Source of the DNA: Erodium maritimum
Lineage: Eukaryota; Streptophyta; Magnoliopsida; Geraniales; Geraniaceae
Direction: 5' to 3'
Assembly: GCA_963921825.1 (NCBI GenBank)
Contig: OY997588.1
Span: 81,907,043-81,971,042, forward strand
DNA: 64,000 bases
A program made the position numbers and the translations under genes. Positions 1-11,464 of the stretch are shown here, piece after piece (the first letter of the stretch is position 1; each line of letters starts with the position of its first letter). Below the pieces are notes generated by a model. That model was given only the letters and a program-made list of their open reading frames with translations, ran no database searches and was not told the origin of the DNA.

Positions 1-1129
1 GCCCAGCCGCCCTTCCCTCCACGTGAGGTTCGTGCCTGGGGGTTTAGTCGCCGGCGACGTCTTCGCCGGCGGCCGGTTTAATTTCCGTACCGTTCGTTTC
101 TTGTTTTGGCTTCTGTGTTTGTCCCGAGCGACGGATCGGTTTATTTTTTTGAAACGACGAGTTGTACTGTAATTTTAGTGAAGAAAATAAAACGAGTTTT
201 GGATTAAAAGTTCGACCTTCGTATTTCGGACGTAAATTCGTTATTGATCTGGACTGATTTGAAACAGAAAACCTTTGGATCGGTTTTTGGTTGGATCAAA
301 ATCAAGGGTTTTTAAATTGAAATGAAAGAGGTATTAAAACGAAAAATCAGATTTAAGGAAAAAGGATTTAAAATAAAAGGGAATTAAAATCAATTTGGTT
401 TTTAAAAACGGTTTTAAATCGAGGAGTTTGAGAATCAGATTTGTTAGGAAATAAACTAAAACGACGTTGGTTTTATGGTTTGGGACTGAAATCGTCGGAA
501 ATAAAACTTTGGTTTTAGAAAGTCGATTTAAGGAGAACAATCAGATTTGATTTAAAATGGACCTTGAACTGTTGAGCATGGAACAAATAACCGGACTGTT
601 GAAACATACTTAGGATGGGTTTAACAGCGGAACGCTGAATCGGACCTCGGGATTAGTGCATTGGGACCGTGCCTCGGAACCATGCACCGGTTTCGGTGCT
701 CGGGTACTCAAACCCGATTCGCCGTGACCCCGCTTTTATCCCGCTCGAGTTTAAGGGACTATTGTCGGTTTTAAAACTGGTTTAATCGTGACCTTTAAAT
801 TAACCTGGGAACCGCCTCTAACTATGGATTTCGTGTTATCTTTAGCGTCCGGCTTCGATCGAAGTGAAGCCCGGAGGTAGCGAGCCAGAACGTCAGCAGC
901 TAGGAAACGTAGCGGGTGCTCTTCGCCTTGAGGTAGGGAAAAGTAGCCGGATCTCGGTCCTGACTAGGGAAAGTTAACAGTAGAATTGCATGTGACACCG
1001 GGGTGTCGTGGGTTGAGTAGGTTATCGAATATTAGAAATGCATGATACGGGAACATAGCGAATATTGGAAATGCATGTGACACTTAGTAGTGTCGTAGGA
1101 GCAGAGAACTTAGCGATAATTGAATTACT

Positions 1130-1760
1130 GGAGGCATATGACCATGCCCGGAGGTTGTTTGTGAAACTAGCGATCTTAGGACTGTTGGAGGCATTGATTA
1201 TGCCGGAGGTTGTTGTGCGTTATTTATTGTTGAGTTTGGGTGGCCTTGAGAGCCCGTGTTAATTGTTGTTGAGTTGGGTGGCCTTGAGAGCCCGTGTTAA
1301 TTGTTGTTGAGTTTGGGTGGCCTTGAGAGCCCGTGTTATTTATCGTCGAGTTGGGTGGCCTTGAGAGCCGTGTTGTTTATTGTTGAGTTTTGGGTGGCCT
1401 TGAGAGCCCGTGTTACTATTGCTGAGTCTTGGGTGGCCATGAGAGCCCGTGTTGTCGTTTTGGTGTCTTGGGTGGCCGTGAGTCCCCGTGGGTTTGTGAA
1501 CCCGTGTCTTTACTATTGGTGTCTTTGGTGGCCATGAGTGCTCGTGGGGTTGTTGAGCCCGTGAGTTACTATTGGTGGTTTTGAGTGGCCGTGAGTGCCC
1601 GTGGGGTCGTCGAGCCCGTGAGTTACTGTTGGTGTATCTTGGGAGGCCGTGAGTGCCTGTGGGGCTGTTGAGTCCGTGTTCTAGGGTTGGTGTCTTGGGT
1701 GGCCATGAGTGCCTGTGGAGTACTGAACTTGTGTTGTTGCTGTTTGTTGAACTGTGTTTG
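1130..1760 (+). repeat. Minisatellite in long LTR copy A
   Basis: Two imperfect copies of a roughly 65-bp block centred on GGAGGCAT...GGAGGTTGTT are followed from about 1225 by about ten degenerate units of 40-60 bp. These are built on TGGGTGGCCTTGAGAGCCC, drifting to TGGCCGTGAGTGCCCGTG. It occupies the same LTR position as the unrelated arrays in copies B to E. The short ORFs across it are products of the repeat. Confidence 0.85.
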
Positions 1761-2291
1761 TGATTGTGATTGTGGTTACCTGAGGTTGTGGGCCCATTTC
1801 ATTAAACGGGGGTCCTCGATCACACGGGTCTGCACGTTCAGACGGGGTAGGGGGCCCGCCCGTCAGTAAAGGGGTCTTGGCCGCGCGTGTGTGGTTCGGT
1901 GGTTGTGAGTGTGATAGGTCGACAGCCTGATCCGACTGTGTGTCGAGGAAATGCGACAGGTCGACCGCCTGACCTGATGAGATCGGTAAAGGGCGTGAGG
2001 GAGGTTACTGAGCAGCTGGTTTGCGATCCTTTGTGATCTTGTTTGGTGTGCGATCCTTTGCGATCTTGTTTGGTGTTGCGTCGTTTCTTTCGAGTCCTTG
2101 GGAGAGGTCGTGATCGTTGTGTCGGGTCTACTTTGCGTGTCAAAGTGTTGAGTTGGTCAAGGAAGGTAACAGTGGGTGTATGATCAGTCAGAGTCCTTGG
2201 GTTGGGGACAGTGTCCCCCGGTGTAGACTTTATTATTGGTGTTACCGGCATTGCCTGCTAATTATGCCGTAGTCAGTCTGTTATCCATGGT

Positions 2292-2309
2292 GGTGAGCGA
2301 ACGCTCACC
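2292..2309 (+). other. Conserved LTR hairpin (copy A)
   Basis: GGTGAGCG, a 2-nt loop (AA) and CGCTCACC form a perfect 8-bp stem. It is followed about 15 nt later by a pyrimidine-rich stretch and ACAGG, which resembles a 3' splice site. Equivalent hairpins lie in copies B (3443-3466 and 3496-3510), C (17232-17245, reverse), D (23046-23059) and E (32398-32411). Confidence 0.7.
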
Positions 2310-2659
2310 CCTAGCTGATTTTCCTACAGGTACTGATCACAGGACGAACTAGGTGAGCTCTCGAAACTTGTGGAGCTAGGAGCGGAGTCCGGGTTGTTTT
2401 TGAGTCTAGTGACGGATATCTACTTTTGTCCACTTGTTGGAACGTGTTTTAAATTGTAATTATTATTTTGTTGAACTAAACTGGTATTGTAATGTGTTTT
2501 AATGGAAATGGTTTCAAAGTGTTTTCTTATTTTAAACGTTCGCGTTCCGAGTTCGGTTTACTGAAATTGGGGCGTGACATGTGTGATGGTTGTGCTTTAC
2601 CTGTGTAAACATTACTGTTGAGCTGTTACCTTCTGATATGTTTGATGCCCTGTATGTGT

Positions 2660-3175
2660 GTGCCCCGGTAGGATATCTAGGCCGAAGTTGGTGTTCCGGT
2701 GAGATATCTAGGCCGATGTTGTGTGTTCCGGTATGATATCTAGACTGATGCTAGGTGTTCCAGTATGATATCTAGACCGATGTTGTGTGTTCCGGTATGA
2801 TATCTAGGCTGAGGCTATGTGTTCCGGCGTACGTTGTACCCCGATGCTAGGTGTTCCGGTATGATGTCTAGACCGATGATGTGTGTTCCGGTGAGATATC
2901 TAGGCTGAGGCTGTGTGTTCCGGCGTACGCTGTACCCCAATGCTAGCTGTTCCGGTATGATGTCTAGACCGATGATGTGTGTTCCGGTGAGATATCTAGG
3001 CCGAGACTATGTGTTCCGGTGTACGTTGTACCCTGATGCTAGGTGTTCCGGTATGATATCCATGCCAATATTGTGTGTTTTGATATACTTTGTACCCCGA
3101 TGCTGTGTGTTCCGAGACGATATCTATACCAATGTTGTGTATTCCAGTACGATATATTGAGCCGTGTGTTGTGAT
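2660..3175 (+). repeat. Minisatellite in long LTR copy B
   Basis: About 16 degenerate units of about 30 bp are built on TGTTCCGGTATGATATCTAG followed by RCCGATG. Some pairs form 60-bp higher-order units that alternate with GGCGTACGTTGTACCCCGATG. A relative of this unit (ATCTAGGCCGACGG) occurs in copies C and D at the same LTR position. Confidence 0.85.
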
Positions 3176-3442
3176 CCGACGTATTATGGGAGACCTACTG
3201 TGTGTGTATTTACTTGGTGATTCTTTTGACATATAGTTTGGGTGTGAATATTGAGCAATCAATAATTTTTGAGCAGGGTTGATTTCACACGTTAAGTGTG
3301 GTGATTGGGTAAGTGGTATGATCAAACGATGTTATGGTTATGTGAGGTTGGTTATGATTGTGATTGCGATTACGTGTTTTCCTGTTTGATTTCGTTAGTT
3401 GTCGTTTCTTTACTAGTATGCCATTTTTGGACGGTTATCCGT

Positions 3443-3510
3443 GGGGTGAGCGATATGCTCATCCCCTTTACTACCCCTTTACTACTTTTTCCTACTGAGC
3501 GAAACGCTCA
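3443..3510 (+). other. Two-hairpin module (copy B)
   Basis: Hairpin 1 (3443-3466) pairs GGGGTGAGC with GCTCATCCCC around GATAT. Hairpin 2 (3496-3510) pairs TGAGCG with CGCTCA around AAA, directly after CCTAC. A TTTCTACAGG acceptor-like motif follows at about 3528. The same order occurs in the other copies. Confidence 0.7.
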
Positions 3511-4023
3511 TCCCCTTCACTACTGTTTCTACAGGTTTTGATCGTGAGTTAGTTTAAAGGTCGTCTCGGAGCTTGGGAGCTTAGCGAGAGTCCTAATTCT
3601 TGGATTGTCTAGACACGTATTCCCTTTGTACTAAACTTTTTATGTTGGGATTTCCAGCATTTGACTCTTGTTATCGGAATTACTAGTTTTGAACTATTTT
3701 TGGAATTTCATTTTGTTTAAATTTGCATTCCTTAGTATAAATTTTGGCTCACGTCTCGAGTTCAGTCAAAACCGAATTTGGGGCGTGACAGGAGAAATGA
3801 GTTCCTAATGGCCCAGAACAACAATTTAGGAAAACAGAGGAAAGGACATGCCAATCTCGTCCAAGCCCGCCGGTGTAAGAGCGACGAAGACCACTGCCTT
3901 ATTCTGGTGTGATGAATGTATATTTTCTAATAATTTACAGAAGTTGTGTTGCTGAGTGTATGCTACTACTGAATAATTTGAACCGGTATTCATAAAATGT
4001 TGTCGGATCCAAAATAATTAATT

Positions 4024-5180
4024 TCAAATTACTTGGGACAGAAAAGAAGCATCTGATCGTGAGCACGACGATACTGTGGAAGAATGGTGTGGTGATCTTG
4101 GAGGAGATGTAAAAACTGGCTTGGGTGGGATCTGCAGGGACTCCACACTTGCTTCCAACATCTCTAGCACCTTACTCATGGATGGCCGATTAATTGGCAA
4201 GATCTGGATGCACCATAACCCCACCAATACCATTTTCCTTGTTATCTCCTCTTCTTCTTCACTCCCAACCCCTTCTATTTTCAAAATCTCACCAGATTCG
4301 ACCGCTCCATAGATCATTGTAGGAAAGAATGCATCGCTCGTTTTGGACGCTCCCACGACTATGTTCCTTCTCCCCCCTACCATTTCAAGAACCATCATAC
4401 CATAGCTATAGACATCAGATTTGTGAGACACTCCTCCAAAGTTTCTGCAGAGTACTTCCGGAGCAATGTACCCTGCAGTCCCCCTAGCCCCTATCATCGA
4501 CACCACGCTCTCTGCCCTCGAGCATAGCTTCGCGAGTCCAAAATCCGATATCTTTGGGATCAAGTCCTTGTCTAGAAGAATATTGTGCGGTTTTATGTCA
4601 AAATGCACTATCCTAGTGCTACAACCTCGGTGTAAGTACTCAAGTCCTTGAGCAATCCCGACTGCAATTTGGAACCGAACTTTCCACTTGAGACGAATCA
4701 AAGATCCCTCATTGTATATGAATCCATCCAGTGACCCATTAGGCATGAACTCGTAGAGGAGAGCTCTCTTATCTCTTTCGTGGCAGAAACCAATGAGAGC
4801 TACAACATTGACATGAGAAGTTCTACTGATGCTTGCAACTTCGTTCATGAACTCTTGGCCGTCATTCTTGGAGTCCTTGAGTATTTTCACCGCTACTACT
4901 CGACCGTCGTGGAGAGTTCCTCTGTACACTGAACCATAACCTCCTTCACCAAGTTTGTTTGAGAAAGAGTTGGTCATCTTCTTGATGCATGAGTAACTGA
5001 ATCTCTTTGGAGATAGATACTCGTAGTTCCTTATAAATGCCTCAACATTAGTATTATGATTCTTTACCTTGATTTCCTTCTTCCACAAGAACATGGCCTT
5101 GCCTATTAGCGTTCTTCCCCTCAAAGCACACACTATTGCGGCACCGATCACTATCATTCCAATCATTCCGGCTGAAATGC
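4024..5180 (-). CDS. LRK10L-type receptor kinase, exon 3 (membrane span and kinase)
   Basis: This last exon runs to the stop at 4024. It starts after an acceptor (AG at 5182-5181) and continues a codon split after its first base. It encodes the rest of the transmembrane helix (GISAGMIGMIVIGAAIVCAL), a short juxtamembrane stretch and a complete Ser/Thr kinase. Visible motifs are the glycine loop GEGGYGSVYRG, the lysine motif VAVKILK, the catalytic loop HFDIKPHN, DFGLAK, and the activation segment GARGTAGYIAPEV typical of LRK10-like kinases. The residue before the catalytic Asp is Phe, so this is a non-RD kinase, a class often linked to immune signalling. A Ser-rich tail follows. Exons 1 to 3 total 2010 nt (669 codons plus stop), normal for the family, with no stop or frameshift. 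The ligand is unknown. Confidence 0.92.
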
Positions 5181-5269
5181 CTGCATTCAAACAATAGCTT
5201 ATTAATCTTATGGATTTCATATATCAATTAGGATGTGCTCTCTGGGAGAAACTGAAACAATACACATAC

Positions 5270-5311
5270 CTACTGCAATTATGAGTCCCCAATCGACCTT
5301 GGACGACATTC
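5270..5311 (-). CDS. LRK10L-type receptor kinase, exon 2 (42 nt)
   Basis: This 42-nt exon is too short for ordinary ORF calling. It is flanked by TTGCAG (AG at 5313-5312) and GTATGT (from 5269). Its first two bases complete a Gly codon with the last base of exon 1, and its last base completes a Gly codon with exon 3. It encodes MSSKVDWGLIIAV, which leads straight into the hydrophobic start of exon 3, so exons 2 and 3 together make one membrane span. LRK10L genes typically have a small exon here. The match of both splice phases across a 7.9-kb intron is the main evidence. Confidence 0.85.
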
Positions 5312-5775
5312 CTGCAATTCCATAACATAGAATAAAATGTTTTAAAATACGTTTGAAATCATAAAACATCAAGAAAGTGATTGGCACTGAGAGCATCGGT
5401 TGTGGTTTATCACCTAATAAACTGATTTGGGGTTTAATAGACGTTTTTTAATATTTCCATTACTGATTTGAATATTTGTATGGTACAAGACCGAATCAGC
5501 TCTAAAGAACCCATTATTTTGTATTATCACCAGAATTTCATTGATTAAACATGATCTGGTTTCATCTCGAAATCAATTAATTAAAATGTAAAATAATTAG
5601 TTATGAGCGCGTCTCCTCTTCCCTTTTCTTAACTTCTGGTTATTGGGATGAGGACGGTCATCTATCTGGTAAAACTATAAAATTAGCCAAGATCTCATAC
5701 AAACGTGCCCATCGTGACAATGTCGGTGCCTTTCCTTTCTTGCGGTATTTCCTTGTCTTCGCCGCCTTCTAACCT

Positions 5776-6313
5776 TTAGGGTGTCGTCCAAACACTGGTC
5801 CCAGAAAGCACTCTTGCTCTACGACGGCGGCCAAGGTGTCCATCTCCAAAACAGGAGACCCTTATGTCGTTTGAAGAATCCCCATACCCGAGAACCGAAC
5901 CTCTATGAGATGACCTATGGGTCCTACATGCACTTAGGGCGTCGGTATACGCATTGATGGTCGTGTGGAACTCGTACTCGAATCGATGCCTGTAATAGGG
6001 CTTTTCCATCACCATGTTCCACTAGTGCTTCCAAATGAACTCATGCTAGTACTTCAAGTTGTACTCCCCCTCCGCGTTTGTCATGACTTGGTCGTCGATA
6101 CGAGCGCTCTGATAGTTGTTCTTGAAACCAGACCAGCAACCCTGGAACGTCTTCACTTTCCGGTTGGTGACAGACCAGTGTTGTTTGTAGAGTTTCGCAG
6201 ACCTCTCCTTCTCCGGGTTATCCCCGGTCACAATGGCAACTTCAGTCTTGATGTTCCACTAGAAACCGTGCGACATCTGGTTCGCCCTGTTGACGGATTC
6301 CTCCGAGTGGTTA
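5776..6313 (-). pseudogene. Relic of a NAM-associated/Myb-like ORF of PIF/Harbinger type
   Basis: Minus-strand reading gives a segment around 6231-6046 with SAKLYKQHWSVTNRKVKTFQ, then GCWSGFKNNYQS and a DDQVMT motif. This pattern belongs to plant NAM-associated C-terminal domain proteins found with PIF/Harbinger-type transposons and their domesticated relatives. A stop falls just upstream (SHGF, stop, then NIKTEV), and the frame changes near 6015, so it is non-functional. The Copia at 6314 cuts it, and the region on the far side from 11465 may be its continuation. The overlapping plus-strand ORF is antisense to it. The family call rests on motif recall. Confidence 0.5.
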
Positions 6314-6495
6314 TGTTAGAAAATATGTATGCAGCCTTCTTTGACATCATGATTCAGTAGCACACATATAGCTGACAAGTAGCTCACATATAGCCCCCAA
6401 AACGTTCCGACTTCCTTGACTTGTAGGATCATGTAATGTGTATAAATACCCATCACTTGTACTCTAATTTAATCAGATCAGTACATACATTTTCA
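6314..6495 (+). repeat. 5' LTR of Copia-1
   Basis: It is a 182-bp LTR running TGTTAG...TTTCA, with a TATA-like TATAAATA at about 6440. It is nearly identical to 11279-11459. The shared sequence is not a host repeat, because the 5-bp duplication lies outside it. Confidence 0.95.
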
Positions 6496-6508
6496 TGGTA
6501 TCAGAGCC
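6496..6508 (+). other. Primer binding site of Copia-1
   Basis: TGGTATCAGAGCC lies directly after the 5' LTR. It is complementary to the 3' end of initiator tRNA-Met, the usual Copia primer. Confidence 0.95.
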
Positions 6509-7177
6509 TTAACTTTTGGCTCTCATCTGAATTTTTTCAAAGTTGCTCCATTTCAACCGGAGAACTTCCCATTTAAGTGTGCCCATCCTTTTCGGCAACA
6601 TCTTTTGCTGTTGCGTTCCGACCGTAGAGCAAATTTACTCGGTCGCTTCGTCAGGCTTCCGTGCCTCGTTGCTCCGCTCGGCCTCCATGCCTCGTTGTCC
6701 CGTCCGGCCATCGTGCCTCGCTGCTCCATCCCAATCGAAGAGCAAATCTGCTCCGTTGCTATTCTCCATCCGCTGCTTCGACCGGCCATTGTGGTAGTGC
6801 ATTTACTTTTGCCGAGTAACTTGCGTCTTTACTGCCTTATTTCAAAAAGTGTGTCGGAGTTTCTTATTTGTTGCAGAGAAAGCAAGCTTAAAAAGCATTT
6901 TGTGGTCTCTGTTCTGGACGTGTACTACTTTGATTCAAGAGAGAAGTAGTGTTGATATTTACTTTACTTTAAACATAAGGATAAAGGTGATCTTGACAAC
7001 TAGACTCAGCCATACACCTGTCAATTGCTTAGACCAAAACAGGTTATCCTCCAACGAGTACACTGTACCAGACCAGCTGCTGCTGCCCGCGCGTGTACAA
7101 CACGCTCCAACAGTTCCAACCAGCACCACTCGCGCGTGAACAGTACGCGCCGCCAGCAATTTCCGAAAAAAAAATCC

Positions 7178-10100
7178 ATGGATAAGATGGAAATTTCTAA
7201 ACCCATAAATACGGTTTTTGATGGGTTTAATTATATGTTATGGGCTCAGGAAATGTCTAGTTTCCTTCGTGGCAGGCTTCTTTGGCGTTTTGTGACAAGT
7301 GAGTTTATCCAACCAGTCCGAGCAGACGATGAAGAAGAAGATAAGTTCAATGACCGATTTGAACTCTGGGACAACAAGAATCACCAGATTCTTACTTGGT
7401 TCCGAAACACTTGTACTGTCTCTGTGAAAGCTCATTTTGGCCGCTTCAACACTGCAAAGGAAGTTTGGTACTTTCTTGCAAAGCTCTACTCCACCACTGA
7501 TGTTGCTCATCAATATCAGTTATTGGGTCGCCTTCACCAACTGAAGCAGGAGGCAGGATAGTCTATTTCTGACTTTCTCTCTAACATGCAGGCTATTTGG
7601 GATCAACTTACTGCCTCAGAGCCGAAATGGGAGAATCTCAAGGATTCCGTTCTTTTTGCTCAATATCAGGATCGCCTAAGGGTTATGCAGTTCCTGATGG
7701 CTCTTCGGTGTGAGTTCGAACCAGTTCGGAGTTCTTTACTACATCGGGATCCGTTTCCCACTTTTGAAACGGTGATCGCTGATCTGCTTTCCGAGGAAAC
7801 TCGCTTTGCTGGCATGACATCTCATCGCCCTCCTGTTGCTGTTCTAGCCGCGGCTGGTAAAAGTTCTCCACAGGAAATACCAATCTGTAGACATTGTCTT
7901 GAGGAGGGCCACTACTTCAAGGAATGCCCTACTCGGCCTAAGATGCCTGCTTATTCACAAGGGTTTTATAAGCCCAGGTCTCATGGTTCTTACCAGCGTG
8001 GCCCTCGAAACTTCAGGCCTCTGCCTAGATCCAAGGTCACTGTTGTTGTCTCTTCAGACTCCTCTAATGCATGTGCTGATTCCCTAAACATGACATCTCT
8101 TCTCAACAAAATCGACCAGACCATAAAAGAGGCATTGACTACGACCCACTCTGGTACAAGATCTATATCTTCTACAGTGTCAGGTATGTCATCTCCATGG
8201 TACTTTGAATCTTCTTGTTTCAATCACATGAGTCCAGAGTCGTCGCTATTTTCTGACACCACACCAATCACAAGTCCACCTATCATTCATACCGCTGATA
8301 ACTCTACATTGTCTGCCACACACTCGGGTACCGTATCTACTCCACAATTACTATTGCCACAGACCCTCCTTGTTCCTAAGTTGTCTCTCAATCTCATCTC
8401 AATAGAACAATTGTGTGATTTAGGCCTCGATGTTAACTTTTCTGGTCATTCTGCTTCTGTTTCCGTGCAGGATCTAATGACGGGAAGGATCTATGGGACG
8501 GGCCGTAAGTCAGGTCGCATGTTTGAGCTCACCTCTTTGCAGATTCCCTCATCATCGTCCTTAAATAAATGTGGTGTTGTGGTATCCGCTGATCTTTGGC
8601 ATTCACGTCTTGGTCATGTCTCTTCCCAGCGTTTAAATTATCTAATTTCTAGTGGCTTGCTAGGTTCTGTTTCTAGTAAATTTGGTGATTGTGTGTCTTG
8701 TAAGCTTGGCAAACATCATGCACTTCCATTTTCTAATAATGACTCTGTTTCAGCTGCACCATTTGATCTCATTCATTCTGATTTATGGGGACCATCTCCT
8801 ACTCCTACAATGGGTGGTGCACGTTATTTTGTCATTTTCGTTGATGATCATACTCGGTTTACCTGGATTTATTTAATGAATCATAAATCTGATCTAACCA
8901 GTGTCTATTCCAATTTTTCTAGTATGGTTCAAACTCAGTTCTCGAAATTAAAACCTTTCGTACTGATAATGGCACAGAGTACAAAGAAACTTCTTTTCTT
9001 GATCTCCTCGCCGCGAATGGCACTGTTATGCAAAGATCTTGTCCAGGTACATCTCAACAAAATCGTCGAGCTGAGCGTAAACATCGTCACATCCTTGACA
9101 CCGTTCGGACATTGATGATCTCTTCCAATTGTCCTGGCCGTTTTTGGGGTGAAGCTGCCCTCACGGCTGTCTATACTATCAACAGAGTCCCATCTTCGGT
9201 CATAGGTAACAAAACTCCTTACGATCGTCTTTATGGTCTCTCACCTCCTTATAGTCTTCTTCGAGTATTTGGATGTGTCTGCTTTGTTCACTTACAACCA
9301 CACGAACGTACCAAACTTGAGCCACGATCTCGTCTTTGTTGCTTCATTTGGTATGGGATTTAGCATAAAGGGTATAGATGTTGGGATCCTATATCCAAAC
9401 GTCTTCGCATCTCTCGGCATGTTACCTTTTGGGAACACAAGATGTTCTCATCGATGTCTCCATTCCATGTATCTTCCTCCGTTCCATTTTTTTCAAATCC
9501 TGACATTGATTTATTTCCGGATGAGACTGAGGGATCCTCCTCTGAGCTGACTCTTGCAGGTGACTCCACTCCTTCGGACCTAACTATGGATCCTATCCCG
9601 CCAGAAGATCCTATGCAGTCATCTCGTCCTCAACGTCATACCAAACTTCCATCCCATCTACAAGATTATGAGGTAACCTTACCCAATATCTCTCGAGTTG
9701 CATCCACTATTTCTTCTACTTATGAGCCTCGTACATATCGCGAGGCATGCACTAATCCTCTATGGCAGCAAGCAATCTCTGAGGAATTACAGGCACTGGA
9801 AAAGACTCACACATGGACTATTGTTCCCTCGCCTAAGGGAAAATCAGTAGTTAGCTGCAAATGGGTCTACAAGGTTAAAACTCGAGCAGATGGTAGCATA
9901 GAGCGCTACAAAGCCCGATTAGTTGCACGAGGTTTCACACAGGAATATGGAATTGACTATGAGGAAACTTTTGCTCCAGTTTCCAGACTCACCTCTGTTC
10001 GGAGTCTACTGGTTGTCGCAGCAGGGAGAAAATGGGATCTTTTCCAAATGGATGTGAAGAACGCTTTTCTCAATGGAGACCTTGCAGAGGAAGTCTACAT

Positions 10101-11253
10101 GAAACCGCCCCCTGGTTATGAGCACCCTCCAAACACAGTGTTTCGTCTGAAGAAGGCTTTATATGGACTCAAGCAAGCTCCACGAGCGTGGTTCTCCAAA
10201 TTCAGTAGCATTATGACTGAACTCGGGTTCACCTCAAGTCCTCATGATACTGCCCTTTTTGTCAAGAAAACCTCCAAAGGACATATTCTGCTTCTACTTT
10301 ATTTGGATGACATGATTATTACTGGTGATGATATTTCAGGTATCTCGGATCTCAAGTGACGTCTCAATCAACAATTCGAGATGAAGGATCTTGGTATTCT
10401 CACATACTTTCTCGGTTTGGAGATCTTATCAAAATCATCTGGATATCACTTATCTCAAGCCAAGTATGATGCCGATCTTATCTCTCGAGCTGGGTTGACT
10501 AACAGTAAAATTGCTTCTACCCCAATTGAGGCAAATGTCAAGCTCACTCCCTCAGATGGAAAAGTACTCCAAGATGCTACGCTTTACCGACAATTGGTTG
10601 GCAGTCTTATCTATCTCACTATCACTCGGCCGGACATTGCTTATGCAGTCCACATTGTTAGCCAGTTCATGTGCGCTCCTCGCACTACACATTATGAGGC
10701 TGTCCTTCGAATTCTACGATATGTTCGAGGCACCCTGTCTCAGGGATTGCATTTTTCGTTCAACTCACCATTCACTCTGCAAGCCTATTCAGATGCTGAT
10801 TGGGCGGGAGATCCCACTGATCGACGCTCCACTACAGGCTACTGTTTCTTCCTTGGAACCTCACTTATCTCGTGGAGAAGTAAGAAACAAACAACTATTG
10901 CTCGTTCCAGCACAGAGGCAGAATATCGATCGCTTGGTGACACTACTTCCGAGTTATTATGGCTTAGATGGTTGTTGCACGACATGGGTGTCGTTCACAA
11001 GTCTGCTACTGTTATTCATTGTGACAGTCAAAGTGCTATCCAAATTGCTCACAATGATGTGTTCCATGAACGCACCAAACATATAGAGAATGATTGTCAT
11101 TTCACACGACATCATCTCACTCAAGGAACCATCGCTCTTCACTTTGTCTCCTCTGGTGATCAAACTGCTGATATCTTTACGAAGCCATTGATTCCTGGGC
11201 GATTCCATCGCTTAGTCAGCAACCTCAATTTGGGTTCTATACCACCAATTTGA
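7178..11253 (+). pseudogene. Copia-1 gag-pol polyprotein, inactivated
   Basis: The ATG at 7178 begins gag. An intact CX2CX4HX4C zinc knuckle lies at 7886-7927. The protease motif is altered: WYFESSC replaces the usual DSG-type active site near 8200. The integrase HHCC region (8590-8730) and catalytic segments (about 8770-9080) follow. RT carries the YLDDM motif near 10300, and RNase H has SDADWAG and STEAEYRS (10790-10930). In-frame stops occur at 7559-7561 (after EAG), 9361 (after WYGI) and 10357 (before RLNQQ). A frameshift lies near 8950, where reading moves to the frame starting at 9028. It cannot make a full polyprotein. Confidence 0.93.
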
Positions 11254-11257
11254 GTTT

Positions 11258-11278
11258 GAGGGGGGGGGGGGGGGGGGG
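11258..11278 (+). other. Poly-G polypurine tract of Copia-1
   Basis: GA followed by a run of 19 G (11260-11278) sits directly before the 3' LTR, where the polypurine tract belongs. Usual Copia tracts mix A and G, so this one has probably expanded by slippage. Confidence 0.8.
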
Positions 11279-11459
11279 TGTTAGAAAATATGTATGCAGC
11301 CTTCTTTGAATCGTGATTCAGTAGCACACATATAGCTGACAAGTAGCTCACATATAGCCCCCAAAACGTTCCAACTTCCTTGACTTGTAGCATCATGTAA
11401 TGTGTATAAATACCCATCACTTGTACTCTAATTTAATCAGATCAGTACATACATTTCCA
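11279..11459 (+). repeat. 3' LTR of Copia-1
   Basis: It is a 181-bp LTR running TGTTAG...TTCCA, followed by the duplication GGTTA. It differs from the 5' LTR at about six positions. Confidence 0.95.
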
Positions 11460-11464
11460 GGTTA

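Larger units (their letters stand above)
1..2579 (+). mobile_element. Long LTR copy A (solo-LTR-like), 5' end outside window
   Basis: This is the downstream part of a non-coding long LTR that ends in GGGGCGTGACA at 2579, the terminus shared with copies at 3790, 16953 (reverse), 23341 and 32748. The first bases, GC-rich and rich in CGGCG, resemble the region just downstream of 21115 in the complete copy D. No protease, RT or integrase coding is present. It holds a minisatellite at about 1130-1760 and a conserved hairpin at 2292-2309. The sequence after 2579 is another copy of the same family, so copy A was inserted into copy B. That it is an LTR is inferred from the TG...CA ends and 5-bp duplications of complete copies. 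Confidence 0.7.
2580..3790 (+). mobile_element. Long LTR copy B, 3' part
   Basis: This is the downstream part of a second copy of the same family. It resumes immediately after copy A and ends in GGGGCGTGACA at 3790. It has its own minisatellite (about 2660-3175), the two-hairpin module, and the conserved end block containing CACGTCTCGAG and an AAACCGAATTT segment. Its 5' part must lie upstream of the window, on the far side of inserted copy A. No coding sequence is visible. Confidence 0.7.
6314..11459 (+). mobile_element. Copia LTR retrotransposon (Copia-1), complete with TSD
   Basis: This is a full-length 5,146-bp element. Its LTRs of 182 bp (6314-6495) and 181 bp (11279-11459) both start TGTTAGAAAATATG, and it is flanked by a perfect 5-bp duplication GGTTA (6309-6313 and 11460-11464). 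A tRNA-Met-type primer site follows the 5' LTR and a poly-G tract precedes the 3' LTR. The LTRs differ at about six positions including one indel (about 3%), so the insertion is moderately young. The polyprotein is broken by stops and a frameshift. It sits in intron 1 of the receptor kinase gene, antisense to it. Confidence 0.95.

Noticed and set aside
1225-1760. Regular direct repeats that could look like a CRISPR array
   Set aside because: Units are degenerate and contiguous without unique spacers, and lie in a plant LTR; this is a minisatellite.
5965-6360. 131-codon plus-strand ORF
   Set aside because: It is antisense to the NAM-type relic on the minus strand and runs into the Copia LTR.
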